From NCBI RefSeq assembly GCF_035917455.1, contig NZ_CP109078.1, positions 8,354,001-8,418,000 on the forward strand: DNA of 64,000 nt, given 5' to 3'. Positions 38,413-51,600 of this stretch are shown here, piece after piece; positions within the stretch are counted from its first letter, which is position 1, and the number at the start of each line of letters is the position of its first letter. Under the pieces are notes generated by a model, which was not told where the DNA came from, searched no databases, and was given only the letters and a program-made list of their open reading frames with translations. The translations under genes and the position numbers were made by a program. Source of the DNA: Micromonospora sp. NBC_01796. GTDB lineage: Bacteria; Actinomycetota; Actinomycetes; Mycobacteriales; Micromonosporaceae.

Positions 38413-38458
38413 TGTTCCTCCAGATGGTGTCGCGACGGACGGTGGTGGTGCGTACCAC

Positions 38459-38674
38459 TCAGCTGCGGGTCGCCTCGATCAGGCTGTTCGGCCGCATGTC
38501 GACCCAGTGCTCCTCGACGTAGGCCAGGCAGGCATCCCGGTCGGCTGCGCCGAAGACCGTCGACCAGCCGGCGGGTACCTCGGCGAACCGGGGCCAGATG
38601 CAGTGCTGCCCCTCGTGGTTGACGAGAACCAGGAACACACCTTCGGGATCGTCGAACGGGTTGTTACTCAACAC
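38459..38674 (-). CDS. mbtH: MbtH-family protein
   Basis: A small protein (71 residues from GTG 38674) with the full MbtH signature: NPFDDPEG near the start, [22 protein letters not shown] and [11 protein letters not shown]. These proteins bind NRPS adenylation domains and help them fold and work. The coding frame overlaps the 3-prime end of the terminating NRPS gene. GTG 38674 or TTG 38671, with GGGAGG just upstream, are better starts than the more distant TTG at 38698. Overlap with the NRPS stop suggests coupled translation. Confidence 0.95.
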   Translation of the reverse strand: MLSNNPFDDPEGVFLVLVNHEGQHCIWPRFAEVPAGWSTVFGAADRDACLAYVEEHWVDMRPNSLIEATRS

Positions 38675-41600
38675 GGGCCTCCCGCTGATATTCGGCAAGT
38701 TGGTTCAGTTCGGTGGCGAGGATCCGACCGATCTGCGTGAGCGGCTCTGCGGTGAGCATGAAGTCATGCGCGCAGGGCACGTCGTGGCGCTCGATCGGGC
38801 CGTCGACGTGTGGGCGCCACAGTTGCGCGTTCGACCCGGGTACGGCGTCAGACTCGGTGGCGCTGAAGTAGACGAGCTTTCCGACGTACCCGGCCGGCCG
38901 GTACGCCCGCCGCAGGTGCGCGTTGTTGCGGCACACCCGCAGCAGGTTCGCCAACTGCTCCTCGGTCATGGCCGACATCAGGTGCTCGTCGCGGTGGAAC
39001 CGGGCGACCAGGTCGGCGAGCACGATCGGACCGACCAGCAGTGCGTCCGGGTCGTAGCCGAGGTAGGTCAGGACCTGCCGCAGCAGCTCGCGGTCGTCGG
39101 GCAGTTCCTCGTCGGGGGTGGCCGGTGCCCCGTCGAGGCTGACCAGCAGGGCGACCCGTTCCTGTGCCCGCTGGAGCTGGACGGCCATCTCGTACGCCAG
39201 CACTCCGCCGAACGACCAGCCGAGCAGGTGGTAAGGCCCGTCCGGCTGGATCTTCCGAATCTCGCCCAGATACTCGGCGGCCATGTCCGCAAGCGTCTCC
39301 GGAAGAGTCTCGCGCCGCATGATCCCGCGCGCCTGGAGGCCGTACAGCGGGTAGTCGGCGCCGAGATGGGCCGTCAGCCCCCGGTAGAACCAGCTCAGTC
39401 CGCCGCCGGGATGGATGCAGAAGATCGGTGGCCGAGTGCCCCGCGGGCGGAGCGGGATCATGGTGGCGAACGAGTCGGATTCCGACAGCTCCGCCAGCCG
39501 CTCCGCGAGTTCGGCGACCGTCGGGGCCTCGAACAGCGCGCGGATCGGCAAGCGCACCCCGAGCTCGGTCCGGATCCGGCCGGCCAGTCGGGTGGCGAGC
39601 AACGACTGGCCGCCCAGGTCGAAGAAGTCGTCGTGGACGCCGATGTCGGGCACCCCCAGCACCTCGGCGAACATCGCGGCCAGCCGGCGTTCCCGGGCAT
39701 CGCGGGGAGGGGTACCACCGACGGCCGGCCGATCCGGTGCCGGCAGTGCCGACCGGTCGAGCTTTCCGTTGGTGGTCAACGGCAGCGCGTCGAGCCCGAC
39801 GTAGGCGTTCGGCAGCATGTAGTCGGGCAGCACCTCGGCGAGGTGCTTGCGCAGCACCTGGATGCCGGCGCTGGACGCCGCCGACGCCGGAACGAGGTAG
39901 CCGACGATCCGCTCCTTGCCCGACAGGTCCACGCGTACGCCGACCGCCGCCTGGTCGACGGCGGGATGGCCCATGAGCACGCTCTCGATCTCACCGAGCT
40001 CGATCCGGTAACCGCGTACCTTCACCTGGTCGTCGGTCCGGCCGAGATACTCCAGTTCGCCGGCGGAGGTCCACCGGGCCAGGTCGCCGGTCCGGTACAT
40101 CCTGGCGCCGGCACCGGCGGAGAACGGGTTGGCCACGAAACGCGCCGCGGTGAGCGTCGGTCGGGCGACGTATCCCCGGGCGAGGCCGGCCCCGGCGAGG
40201 TAGAGCTCGCCGACCACGCCGTCGGCCACCGGCCGGAGCATCGAGTCCAGCAGGTACACCTCGGTGTTCCAGATCGGACGGCCGATCGGTACGGCGCCGG
40301 CCGGAGCCGGTGCGCCCGGCGCCACTGCGTAGACCACCGAGCCGACCGTCGCCTCGGTCGGTCCGTACTCGTTGACCACCGTCATCGCCGGCCGACGTCG
40401 CCGGAGTTCGCTCAGGTTCTCCCCGAGCAGTTGCTCACCCCCGACGACGAGGTCACCCGTGGGTGAGAAGCGGCCGGAAACCTGGTCCAGCAGACGCAGG
40501 TGGCTCGGGGTCGCCTTGAGGAAGGTGCACACCTCGCCGGTCGGTACGGGACCCTCCGGCACCGCCGACTCGGCGGTCAGGTCGGCCGCCACGATCCGGC
40601 CGCCGGAGACCAGCGGCGCGTACAGCGTGGTCACGGTGAGGTCGAACGTCACCGGCGAGTGCAGGATCGCCATCGTCGCGACGCTGGGATACGCCCGAGC
40701 CGCGAACCGGACGTAGTTGACCGCCGACCTGTGTTCGATGAGGACACCCTTCGGGCGACCGGTCGAGCCCGACGTGTAGATGACGTACGCCGGATGCGCC
40801 GGGCGCAGCGGGGCGGTCCGGTCGTGGTCGCCGGGTGCCCGGTCGTCCTCCCCGTCCCACGCCGCACGGAAGTCGGGCTCGTCGAGGTGCAGCACCGGGA
40901 TGCCACCGGTGTTGACGTCGGGGAGCACCCCGCTGGTGGTGATTAGCAGGACCGCGGACGAGTCGGACAGCACGTACTCGATCCGGTCGACCGGGTGGAA
41001 CGGGTCGAGGGGGACGTACCCGGACCCGGCCTTGAGCGTGGCGAGCAGCGCGACGACCAACTCGTCGGACGGTGCCAGTGCCACGGCGACCAACCGCTCC
41101 GGGCCCGCCCCGTGGGAGATCAACCGGCGCGCGAGCCGGTTGGCCCGCCGGTCGAGTTCGGCGTAACTCAGGGCACGAGCGCCGCAGGTGACGGCGATGG
41201 CGTCCGGGGTCCGGGCCACCTGCGCTTCGATCGCCTCGGGCAGGGTCTGCGCGACGACGTCGTGGTGGGTGTCGTTACGGGTCACCAGCAGGTCGTGCCG
41301 CTCGGCCGGGTCGAGGAGGTCGAGCTGGGCCAGTGGCCGTTCGTCGCCGGCGGCCACCTGGTGCAGCAACGTGACCAGCCGGTCGGCGATCCGGCGCATC
41401 CGTGCCCGGTCGAGCAGGTCGGGGCGGTAGTCGAGCCGCATCGTGAGCCGGTCGCCGGGGACCACGAGCAGGGTCAACGGATAGTGGTTGGCGTCCCGGC
41501 CCTGCGCGCCGGTCAGACGCAGTCCCGGTACCAGGTCCGCCAGGCCCGACGGGTCGAGCGGGTAGTTCTCGAACACCAGCACGGTGTCGAACAGTTCGCC

Positions 41601-42620
41601 CTGGCCGGCCACTTCCTGGAGTTCGCCGAGCCCCAGGTAGCCGTACGACATCAGGGCGGCCTGCTGGCGCTGGAGCGCCGCCATGGTCTGGCCGAGTGAG
41701 GCGGCCGGATCCAGCCGGACCCGGACCGGCAGCGTGTTGATGAAGAACCCGATCATCGATTCGATGCCCGCGACCTCGGCGGGGCGGCCGGCGGTGACGC
41801 CGCCGAACACCACGTCCCGCCGGCCGGTCAGGGCACCGAGCAGCACCGACCACACACCCTGGAAGACGGTGTTCAGGGTGACCGAGCGGGCCCTGGCCCA
41901 CTCCGTCAGCCGGGCCGTCTCGTTCTCGCCGAGTTCGACGACTATCTGCTCGGGGAGGGTCGGTGTCCGCCGCTGCTGCGACGGGGCCAGCCGGGTGCCC
42001 TCCGACAACCCGTCCAGTGCCGAACGCCAGGCCGCGCGGGCCGACTCACGGTCCTGCGCGGACAGCCAGTCGAGGTAGTCGCGGTACGGCGTCACGGTCG
42101 GCATCGCCGAGTCGTCGGCACCGTTGGCGTAGAGGGTGAACAGCTCGCGGGCCAGCAGTGGCATCGACCAGCCGTCGGCGAGGATGTGGTGGATGGTCAG
42201 GATGAGCCGGTGGGCCCGGACGTCGTTACGCACCAGCGTGGCCCGGATCAGGGGTGGGCGGGCCAGGTCGAACCGGGCGAGGCGGTCCTCGTCGGCCAAC
42301 CGGGTCAACGCCCCGTCCCGCTCGACGGTCCCGAGGTGGGAAAGGTCGTGTTCCCGCAGCGGTAACGGAATCGGGTCGGGAATGAGCTGTACCGGCTCAC
42401 CGGACTTGCGGTAACGAAACGCCGCGCAGAGGTGGGGATGCCGGGCGAGCAACGCGTCTCCGGCGCGACGCAGGGCCACCGGGTCGAGGGGACCGGCCAG
42501 GTCCAGGATCAGCTGTACGGCGTAGACGTCGGCGCCCGAGGAGTCGTACTGGGCGTGGAAGAGCATGCCCTCCTGCAACGGCGACAACGCCAGGACGTCA
42601 CGGAGTCGGGTACGGGTCAT
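38664..42620 (-). CDS. terminating NRPS module: C-A-T-TE
   Basis: A 1318-residue NRPS starting at ATG 42620, overlapping the large NRPS stop (ATGA). C domain (about 1-440) has HHILADG at 144-150 and the DCL-type opening [11 protein letters not shown], fitting an upstream epimerised residue. A domain (about 455-950) has [11 protein letters not shown] near 615. Reading the ten pocket positions by eye gives D-L-T-K-V-G-E-V-G-K, one change from the classical Asn code, so L-Asn (or Asp) is predicted. T domain Ser1006 (LGGQS). Thioesterase (about 1060-1310) has GWSFGG with Ser1136 and a late His (CAHDF), and releases or cyclises the chain. Codon 86 is TTA (42363-42365). Confidence 0.96.
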   Translation of the reverse strand: MTRTRLRDVLALSPLQEGMLFHAQYDSSGADVYAVQLILDLAGPLDPVALRRAGDALLARHPHLCAAFRYRKSGEPVQLIPDPIPLPLREHDLSHLGTVERDGALTRLADEDRLARFDLARPPLIRATLVRNDVRAHRLILTIHHILADGWSMPLLARELFTLYANGADDSAMPTVTPYRDYLDWLSAQDRESARAAWRSALDGLSEGTRLAPSQQRRTPTLPEQIVVELGENETARLTEWARARSVTLNTVFQGVWSVLLGALTGRRDVVFGGVTAGRPAEVAGIESMIGFFINTLPVRVRLDPAASLGQTMAALQRQQAALMSYGYLGLGELQEVAGQGELFDTVLVFENYPLDPSGLADLVPGLRLTGAQGRDANHYPLTLLVVPGDRLTMRLDYRPDLLDRARMRRIADRLVTLLHQVAAGDERPLAQLDLLDPAERHDLLVTRNDTHHDVVAQTLPEAIEAQVARTPDAIAVTCGARALSYAELDRRANRLARRLISHGAGPERLVAVALAPSDELVVALLATLKAGSGYVPLDPFHPVDRIEYVLSDSSAVLLITTSGVLPDVNTGGIPVLHLDEPDFRAAWDGEDDRAPGDHDRTAPLRPAHPAYVIYTSGSTGRPKGVLIEHRSAVNYVRFAARAYPSVATMAILHSPVTFDLTVTTLYAPLVSGGRIVAADLTAESAVPEGPVPTGEVCTFLKATPSHLRLLDQVSGRFSPTGDLVVGGEQLLGENLSELRRRRPAMTVVNEYGPTEATVGSVVYAVAPGAPAPAGAVPIGRPIWNTEVYLLDSMLRPVADGVVGELYLAGAGLARGYVARPTLTAARFVANPFSAGAGARMYRTGDLARWTSAGELEYLGRTDDQVKVRGYRIELGEIESVLMGHPAVDQAAVGVRVDLSGKERIVGYLVPASAASSAGIQVLRKHLAEVLPDYMLPNAYVGLDALPLTTNGKLDRSALPAPDRPAVGGTPPRDARERRLAAMFAEVLGVPDIGVHDDFFDLGGQSLLATRLAGRIRTELGVRLPIRALFEAPTVAELAERLAELSESDSFATMIPLRPRGTRPPIFCIHPGGGLSWFYRGLTAHLGADYPLYGLQARGIMRRETLPETLADMAAEYLGEIRKIQPDGPYHLLGWSFGGVLAYEMAVQLQRAQERVALLVSLDGAPATPDEELPDDRELLRQVLTYLGYDPDALLVGPIVLADLVARFHRDEHLMSAMTEEQLANLLRVCRNNAHLRRAYRPAGYVGKLVYFSATESDAVPGSNAQLWRPHVDGPIERHDVPCAHDFMLTAEPLTQIGRILATELNQLAEYQREARVE

Positions 42621-45600
42621 GTGGCGGCACCCCAATCGGCCAGATCGTTCTCGAACTCGTCAATCTCGGCCTGGCTGATCGAGGTGTGGGAGACGTCCGA
42701 CGGGGTCAGCCCGCCCGCGCCGCCTCCGCTGGTGTGCTCGACGATCACCTCCAGCAACCGTGACCAGTTCTGGGCGAGGTCGTAGACGTGGGACTCGGCC
42801 AGAATCTCGCCGGCCCAGACCCAGCTCGCGACCAGTTCCGGCCCGTCGACCCGCTCGACCACCACGACGTCGACGGTCAGCGCGTGTGGCAACGGCAGAC
42901 CGGGGTCGGTCGCGCCGTGCAGCGCCTCCTGCGAGGTGTCGACCGACCAGTCCGACGCTGTTCCCGTGCCAAGCCGGCCGAGGTAGTTGAAACCGATCCG
43001 GGGCACCTCGAACGCGCCGAGCACCGGTGCGGTCTCCGGATTCAGGTAGCGCAGCAGGCCGTAGCCGAGCCCACGGTCGGGGATGTCCCGCACCTGCTCC
43101 TTCACCCGCTTGAGGGCGCGGCCGACGGATGGTCCGGCGGCCCAGATGTCCGCCCACTGCGGTTCACCGACGTCGAGGTGCAACGGGAAGGAGTTGGTGA
43201 ACCAGCCGATCGTCCGGGACAGGTCGATGTCGGCCCGGATCTGCTCCCGGCCGTGGCCCTCGATCATCAGTGAGACGCCCGTCGGGTGCGCCCCGTGCTG
43301 GGTGCGGCCGTGGGCGACCGCGAGGACCAACGCGGTGAGCAGGACGTCGTTGGTCTCGGCGTGAAAGGCCGCCGGGGCGGTTGTCATCAGCGACCTGGTC
43401 AGCTCCGGGCGGAGGCGCAGGTCCAGTCGGCCCGCCGTCGAGGTCAGATCGATGGCCGGGTCCAGCGGTCGCTTGCCCAGCGGCTCTTCCGGCCGGTCGA
43501 GCATCCTGGTCCACAGTGCCAGCTCCGCGGTCCGGCTCGCGGTCCGCGCCTCCGTCCGGAGCAGCGCCGCCCAACTTCGCAGCGAGGTGCCGACCGGTGC
43601 GAGGGTGGGCCGCGTACCGGCGGTCAGGGCGTGCCACACCTCGGCCAGATCCTCCATCAGCACGCGCCACGACACACCGTCCACCGCGAGGTGGTGCAGC
43701 ATCAGCAGGAGTCGCCCCGGACGGTCCCCGCCCGCGTCGAACCAGACCGCCTGCAGCACGACGCCGCGCGCCGGGTCGAGCCGGTCCCGGGCCGCGGACC
43801 CCTCGACGCGTACGGTCCGTGCCACCGCGTCGTCGTCCAGCCCACGGATGTCGGTCCGGTGCAGGAACGCTCCCGGGCTGCCGCCACCGGGGGCTGCCAC
43901 CCGCATCGACCATGTGCCGGGTCCACCGGCCAGCGACAGCCGCAGGGCGTCGTGGTGGTCGACGAGTGCCTGGATGGCGGTGGTCAGCAACTCGCCGTCG
44001 AGCGCCGGCGGGGTGCGGAGCAGCAGCGCCTGGTTGAAGCCCGCGAACTCGCCTCCCCGGTCGAGCAGGTCGGCGACGATCGGTGTGAGTGCCACGTCGC
44101 CGACCCCGTCGTCGGGCGCGGCGGCGGGTCCGGCGTCGACCGCCGTGGCGACCGCCGCCAGTGTCCGGACGGTCTGGTGGGTGAAGACGTCACGGGGGCT
44201 GAGCAGCAGCCCCGCCTTACGTGCCCGGCTCACCATCTGGATGGAGATGATGCTGTCCCCGCCGAGGTCGAAGAAACTCTGCTCGACGCCGACCTCGGCG
44301 AGACCGAGCACATCCGCGAAGATCGCCCGCAGTGTCCGCTCCGCATCGGTGTCCGCTCCGGTCGGGGCGGAGGTGGTGGTCGCGGTGGGTGCCGGCAGCG
44401 CACCTTGGTCGATCTTGCGATTGCTGGTAAGCGGCAGCGCCGGCAGGGCCACGAAGACGCCCGGCACCATGTAGTCGGGCAGCGTCTGCGCGAGATGTGC
44501 CCGCAGGGTCGGGACGTCGACCCGGTCCGGACGCCGACCGTGCTGTTCGGTGGGCACCACGTAGGCCACCAGTCGTCGGTCGCCCGGGCGGTCCTCGCGC
44601 GCCACCACGACGGCGTCCTCGACCGTGGGATGCTGGCGCAGGACGGCCTCGATCTCGGGCAGTTCGATCCGGAAACCCCGCACCTTGACCTGGCGGTCGG
44701 CCCGGCCGACGAACCGCAGCTCACCTTCGGCGGTCCAAGCGGCCAGGTCACCGGTGTGGTACATCCGGGCCCCTGGTTCGTCGGCGAACGGGTCGGCGAC
44801 GAACCGCCCCGCGGTCAACGGGGCCTGGTTCAGATACCCACGGGCCAGTCCGAGTCCGGCGATGAAAAGGTGTCCGACAACTCCCGGCGGCACCGGCTCC
44901 AGCCCTCCGTCGAGCACGTAGAGCCGGGTGTTGGCGAGCGGACCACCGATCGTCGGTGCCCCCGTGCCGGTCACGGACGCAGCGCTCGACCAGATCGTGG
45001 TCTCGGTGGGGCCGTACACGTTGGTGACGCTTCGGGCCGCCGGGTGCAGCAGGCCGGCGAGTTCTTCGGTCAACGCCTCCCCGCCGACCAGGACCCGTAC
45101 GTCCCGGAAGCTGTCCGGGCCCTCCCGCACGAGCGCGTGCCACAGCGTCGGCGTCGCCTGCAGCACGCTCACCCGGTGCCGGGCGACGAGTTCCACGAGC
45201 AGCGCCGGGTCACGTACCTCGGTCTGATGGCCGAGGAGCATCGTGGCGCCCGTCGCCAGCGGCGCGAAGATCTCCAGGTTGGAGATGTCGAAGCCGAACG
45301 TGGTGACCGCCAGCCACCGGTCGTCGCGGGTCAGGGAGATCCGGCGGCACATGTCGTCGAGTAGGTTGACCAGGCCGGCGACGGAGACCATCACGCCCTT
45401 GGGACGGCCGGTCGACCCGGAGGTGTAGATGACGTACGCGAGGTTGTCCGGGGAGAGCGCACCACGCCGCTCGTCGGTGCCGAGATTGGCGCCGCTGCGC
45501 TCCCCCAGTTCCACGGCGACGGTCGGGGCGTCGAGCATGAGACGCGGTACGGCGGTGTCCGCGATCTTGTCGTGGACGCCGTCGCGACGGGTCAGCACCA

Positions 45601-48600
45601 GCATCGGCCGGGCGTCGGAGATCATGTACGCGATCCGGGACGCGGGATAGTCCGAGGCCAGCGGCAGGTACGCCGCCCCGGCCTTGATGACGGCGAGGGT
45701 AGCCACGATCAGCTCGACCGACCTCGGCAGGGCGATTCCCACCACCCGATCCGGTCCGGCTCCCCGGGCCACCAGGGCCCGGGCAAGCTGGTTGGCGCGG
45801 GAGTGCAGCTCCCGGAAGGTGACCGAGTCCGCGCCGCAGGTCACCGCGACGGCGTACGGCGTCCGTTCGGCCTGCCGTTCCACCAGGTCGACGAGGGACT
45901 CCACGCCGAGCGGCCGACCGGTGTCGTTCCACCCGGTGAGAATCCGGTGCCGCTCGTCGTCGGCCAGCGCGGTGACTGTCCGCACCGGGCGGTCCGGCTC
46001 CGCCACCAGCCGTCCGAGCAGCCGGACCAGCCGGTCGGCGAGTTGCCGGACCGTGGCCCGGTCGAACAGGTCGGTGCTGTACTCGACGTACCCGTCGATG
46101 CCACCCTCGGCCCCGGCCCGGCCGGGCAGTTCCGACATCTCGAAGGAGAGGTCGAACTTCGCCGTGCCGGTAGGCACGGGGGTGACCACGCTGCGCAGGC
46201 CGGGCAGCTCGATCGCCCCGGCGTCCGCGTTGTTGAACGACAGCATCACCTGGAAGAGCGGCTGCCGGGCCAGGGAACGGTCCGGCTTCACCACCTCGAC
46301 CACGCGTTCGAACGGCACGTCCTGGTTGGCGTACGCGGCCAGGTCGACCTCCCGCACCCGGCCGACCAGTTCCCTGAAGGTGGGATCCCCGCTGGTGTCG
46401 GTACGGAGCACGAGCGTGTTGATGAAGAACCCGACCAGGTCGTCGAGGGACTCGTCGGTCCGCCCGGCCAGCGGTGTGCCGAGCGGGATGTCGGTGCCGG
46501 CGCCCATCTTGGTCAGCAGGGACGCGAGGGCCGCCTGTACGACCATGAAGACGCTCGCGTTGCTCTCGCGGGCCAGTGCGAGCAGGTCGTGGTGCAACGG
46601 GGCGGGCACCCGGAACTCGACCAGGTCACCGTCGTAGGTGGCGACCGCCGGTCGGGGACGGTCGTAGGGGAGGTCGATCTGGGCCGGTAGGTCCGCCAGC
46701 GCGGCCTGCCAGAAGCGGAGCTGTTGACTGGCACGGCTGCCCTGATCCTGCTCCCCGCCGAGCAGTTCGCGTTGCCAGAGCATGTAGTCGGCGTACTGCA
46801 CGAGCAGCGGCGGGCGCTCGGGGGCTGCCCCGGCACGCCGGGCGGCGTACGCGTGCGCCAGGTCCCGGAACAGGGGCGCCAGTGACCAGCCGTCGCCGGC
46901 GACGTGGTGCAGCACCAGGAGCAGCACGTGCTCGTCGGCGGCCACCTCGAACAGCGTCGCGCGCAGTGGTGGATCGACGGAGATGTCGAACCCGTGACCG
47001 GACGCCTCGATCAGGGCGGCGTCCAGACCGTCGGCGTGCTGCGCGACGACGACGAGTTCCGGCCGGCACTGTCGGGCGGCGAGGATGACCTGACGTGGCT
47101 TCCCGTCGTCGTCGGGGAAGATCGTGCGGAGCGATTCGTGCCGTGCCACGAGGTCGGCGAGCGCCTCCCGCAGCGCGTCGCGGTCCAGGACGCCGGAGAG
47201 CCGGACCGCGGTCGGAATGTTGTACGCCGGGTTCGGCCCTTCCAGCCGGTTGAGGAACCAGAGCCGGAGCTGGGCGAAGGAGAGCGGCAGTACGTCCGGG
47301 CGGGTGGCGGGCAGGACCGGCGGCCGGGCCTGCCCGGCCGAGTCGAGCAGTCGTCCCAGCTGTTCCGGTGTGGGCGCCTCGAACAGCGCACGGACGGACA
47401 GTTCGACACCGACCTCGGTACGGATCCGGCTGACCAGCCGGGTTGCCAGCAGCGAGTGGCCGCCGGTGGCGAAGAAGTTGTCGTCGACACCGATCCGGGG
47501 CACCCCGAGAACCTCGGCGAAGAGCTCGCAGAGGAGTTCTTCGCGGGGTGTGGCGGGCCGGCGGTGGATCGTCCCGGCGTGGTAGTCGGGCGCGGGAAGC
47601 GCCTTGCGGTCGAGCTTGCCGTTGGTGGTCAACGGCAGCACCCCGAGGGCGACGAAAGCGGCCGGCACCATGTGTTCCGGCAGTACCGACGCGACGTGGG
47701 CGCGGATCTCGGCCAGGTCGGTCCCGCCGGCCCCGGGCACCAGGTAGGCAACCAACCGGCGGTCGCCCGGCCGGTCCTCCCGCACCACCACCGCCGCCTG
47801 CGCGACCTGCGCCGACGTACGCACCGCCGCCTCGACCTCGGCCAGCTCGATCCGGAACCCGCGGACCTTCACCTGGTCGTCCGAGCGGCCGAGGTAGTCC
47901 AACTGCCCGTCGGGCGCCCACCGGACCAGGTCGCCGGTGCGGTACATGAGGGAGCCGTCCGTTGGTGCGAACGGGTCGGCGACGAACCGCTGCGCGGTCA
48001 GGGCGGGCCGGTGCAGGTAGCCACGGGCCACCTGTCCACCGGCGAGGTAGAGCTCACCGGTGGCTCCCACCGGGACCGGCCGGAGGGCGTGGTCGAGCAC
48101 GTACAGCCGGGTGTTGGCCAAGGGGCGGCCGATCGGCGGGCGACCGGCTGCCTGCAGCGGGTCGCTCATGGTGACGCAGACCGTCGCCTCCGTCGGACCG
48201 TAGGCGTTGATCATCATGCGGTCGGTCGCCCAGCGGGCGACGAGTTCGGGCGGGCACGCCTCGCCCGCCACGATCAGCACCAGGTCGCGCGGCAGCGTGG
48301 TGTCCGGGGGGAACGCGGCGACCACGCTGGGCGGAAGGCTCACCAGGGTGATCCGCTGCCGGGTGATGAGGTCGGCCAGTGCGGCGCCGGCCTCCCGCTC
48401 GTCGTCGCCTGCCAGGACGAGACATCCGCCGCCGAGCAGGGCGACGCTGAGTTCCCAGGCCGCCGCGTCGAAGCTCAGCGAGGCGAACTGGAGCAGCCGG
48501 GTGTCCGGGCCGACCCCGAACCGCTCGATCTGGTCGGCCACCAGCCGGAGCACGCTCGCGTGCTCCACGACGACCCCCTTGGGCCGCCCGGTGGAGCCGG

Positions 48601-51600
48601 AGGTGTAGATGACGTAGGCCGCGTCCCGCTCGGTCAGCGGTCGGGTCCGACGCGCGTCGTCGAGGTCACCGTCGGCCCGGCTGTCCAGCACCGCCCGGTG
48701 ACCCGGGTCGTCGAGCAGCAGCGTCTCGATCGGCGTCGCGGACAACCTGTCGCCCAGCGACCGGGTCGTGACGGCCAGGGCCGGTCGCGCGTCGTCGAGC
48801 AGGAACGCGATCCGATCGTCCGGGTAGTTCGGGTCCACGGGCAGGTAGGCGGCGCCGGCCTTGAGTACGCCCAGCAGGGCCACCACGGTCTGCACGGACC
48901 TCGGCACCAGCAGCGCGACAACGTCCCCGGGGCCGATCCCCCGCTCGACGAGCAGCCGGGCGAACCGGTTGCTCCGGGCGTTCAGTTCGGCGTAGCTGAG
49001 CACGGTGTCGCCGTGGCGCAGCGCGGCCGCCGCGGGGGTGCGCCGGGCCTGCGCCTCGAAGAGGGCGGGGACCGTACCGGCCGGGACGGCACGAACGGGC
49101 CCGTTCCAGTCGACCAGTACCCGCTGCCGCTCCGGACCCTCCAGGAGGTCCACCCGCGCGACCGGTTGGTCGCCGTCGGTCACCATTGCCCGCAGTATTC
49201 GCAGCAGCCGGTCGCCGAGCCGGTCGACATCGTCGCGGTCGAACAGGTCCGGCCGGTAGTCCAGGCGGAACCGCATCCGCTGCCCGGGTACGACGAGCAG
49301 GCTGACCGGGTAGTGCGTGGTGTCGCGTACCGCCATGTCGACGATGCGCAGGTTGTCGTCCAGGCGCTGGAATCCGGCTAGGTCCAGCGGGTGGCTCTCG
49401 AACACCACCACGGTGTCGAACAGGCTGCCCAGCCCGGCGAGCTGCTGGATCTCCGCGAGCCCGAGGTGCTGGTGCGGCATCAGGGCCGCCTGGCCGTCCT
49501 GGAGCCGCCCGAGCAGTTCCGTGAGCGTCAGAGCCGGTTCCACGCGCAGCCGTACCGGCACGGTGTTGATGAACATGCCGACCATCGACTCGATGCCGGC
49601 AACCTCCGGTGGCCGTCCCGCGACGGTCGCGCCGAACACCACGTCACGCTGCCCGGTGACGGCGCTGAGCAGGATCGCCCAGGCGCCCTGGAACACCGTG
49701 TTCAGGGTGAGCCCGTGGGCCCGCGCCCACCGGGTCAGGGAGGCGGTGAGCGGCTCGGTGAGTTCGACCTCGACCTGTCGGGGCAGGGCCCCGAGGGGCG
49801 CGTCCTCGGTCGCGTGCACGCGGGTGGGCAGGTCGAGCCCGGCCAGCGATTCGCGCCAGGCGGCCCGTGCCGCGTCCCGGTCCTGTTCGGCCAACCAGGT
49901 CAGATAGGCACGGTACGCGCCCGGCCGGGCCAGCCCCGTGTCCGATCCGCCGTTGGCGTAGATGGCGAAGAACTCGTCCAGCGCCAGCGGCATCGACCAA
50001 CCGTCGGAGACGATGTGGTGGTTGGTCAACAGGAACCGGTAGCGGCCGTCGCCGAGCCTGATCAACGTCGCGCGCATCAACGGCGCCTCGGTCAGGTCGA
50101 AGCGGCGGGTACGGTCCTGCTCCGTCAGTCGGTCGACCTCGGCCTGCCGGTTCCGCTGGTCGAGACCGGACAGGTCGTGATCGACCCAGCCCGGCGCGAT
50201 GCCGTCGGAGATGACCTGTAGCGGATGCCCCGACCGGTTGTACCGGAACGCGGCCCCGAGGTTCGGGTGTCGGGCCAGCAGGGCCGCACTCGCCGATCGC
50301 AGGAGGACGGGGTCCGCCTCACCTTCGAGGTCGACCACGACCTGGACGTTGTAGACGTCCAGTGCCTCCTGCTCGTACCTGGCGTGGAAGAGCATGCCCT
50401 CCTGCAACGGTGCCAACGGCAGCACGTCGGACAGTCGCGGATGCTCGGCCTCGATCGCGGTGATTTCGTCCTGGGTCAGCGCGACGAGCGGCAGGTCGGA
50501 CGGGGAGCGACCACCGGTGCCCGGCTGCTCGGCGTGCACGCGCAGGCCACGCAGCGCGGCCACCCACCGGTCGGAGATGTCGCGCACCTCGTCCTCGGTG
50601 AGGACGCCGCCGGCCCAGGACCAGGTGGCGGTGAGTCGGGGCCCGTCCGGGCCGTCCTCGGTGATGGCCCGCAGGTCCAGAACGTACGGCAGCGGCATGT
50701 CCGGGTCGCCGTCCTCGCCGAGCGTGCCGAACTCGTCCGCCACGGTCCAGTCGGCACCGCTGGCCGTGGTGGTGAACCGGCCGAGGTAGTTGAAGCCGAC
50801 CTGCGGCATCGGGTACCCGGCCAGCACGGCGGCCGTGTCGGGGTTGAGGTGACGCAACAGCCCGTACCCGAGCCCGTGGTCGGGCAGCGCGCGCAACTGT
50901 TCCTTGACCCGGCGCAGGGCGTGCCCGACGACCACACCACCGGCGTCGACCTCGGCCCGGTCGGCCGTACCGGGATCGAGGAAGACCGGAAACACGCTCG
51001 TGAACCAGCCCACCGTCCGCGAGGTGTCCAGGTCTTCCCGGAGCTGCTCACGGCCGTGTCCCTCGAGCCCGAGCAGCACGCCCGAGCCGCTGCCCCGCCA
51101 GCCCGCCAGCGCCAGCGCGAGAGCGGTCAGCAGCACGTCGTTGGCGGTGCAGTGGAAGGCTGCCGGGATCCGGGTGAGCAGCGGCGCCGTCTCCGCGACC
51201 GGCAGGCTGATCTCCACCCGCCGTGTCGTACGCCGCAGGTCGACGCCCGGGTCGAGCCGTCGACGGCCGAGCACCGGGTCCGGCTGCCCGAGGATGCCCG
51301 TCCACAACGCCAACTCACCGGTGCGCCCCGCCGACGCCTCGGCGGTCAGCGACTCGCTCCATCGTCGGAACGACGTGGGTACCGGGTCGAGCACCGGACG
51401 GGTGCCGGTGGACACCGCCCGCCAGGCGACGAGCAGATCGGGCACCAGGATCCGCCACGAGACACCGTCGACGATGAGGTGGTGCAGCATGAGGACCAGT
51501 CGACCGGCCCGATCGGCGCCGGCGTCGAGCCAGACGGCCTGCACCACGACACCCGCGGACGGGGCGAGGCGGGCCTGGGCGGCGAGCCGCTCGTCGGCGA

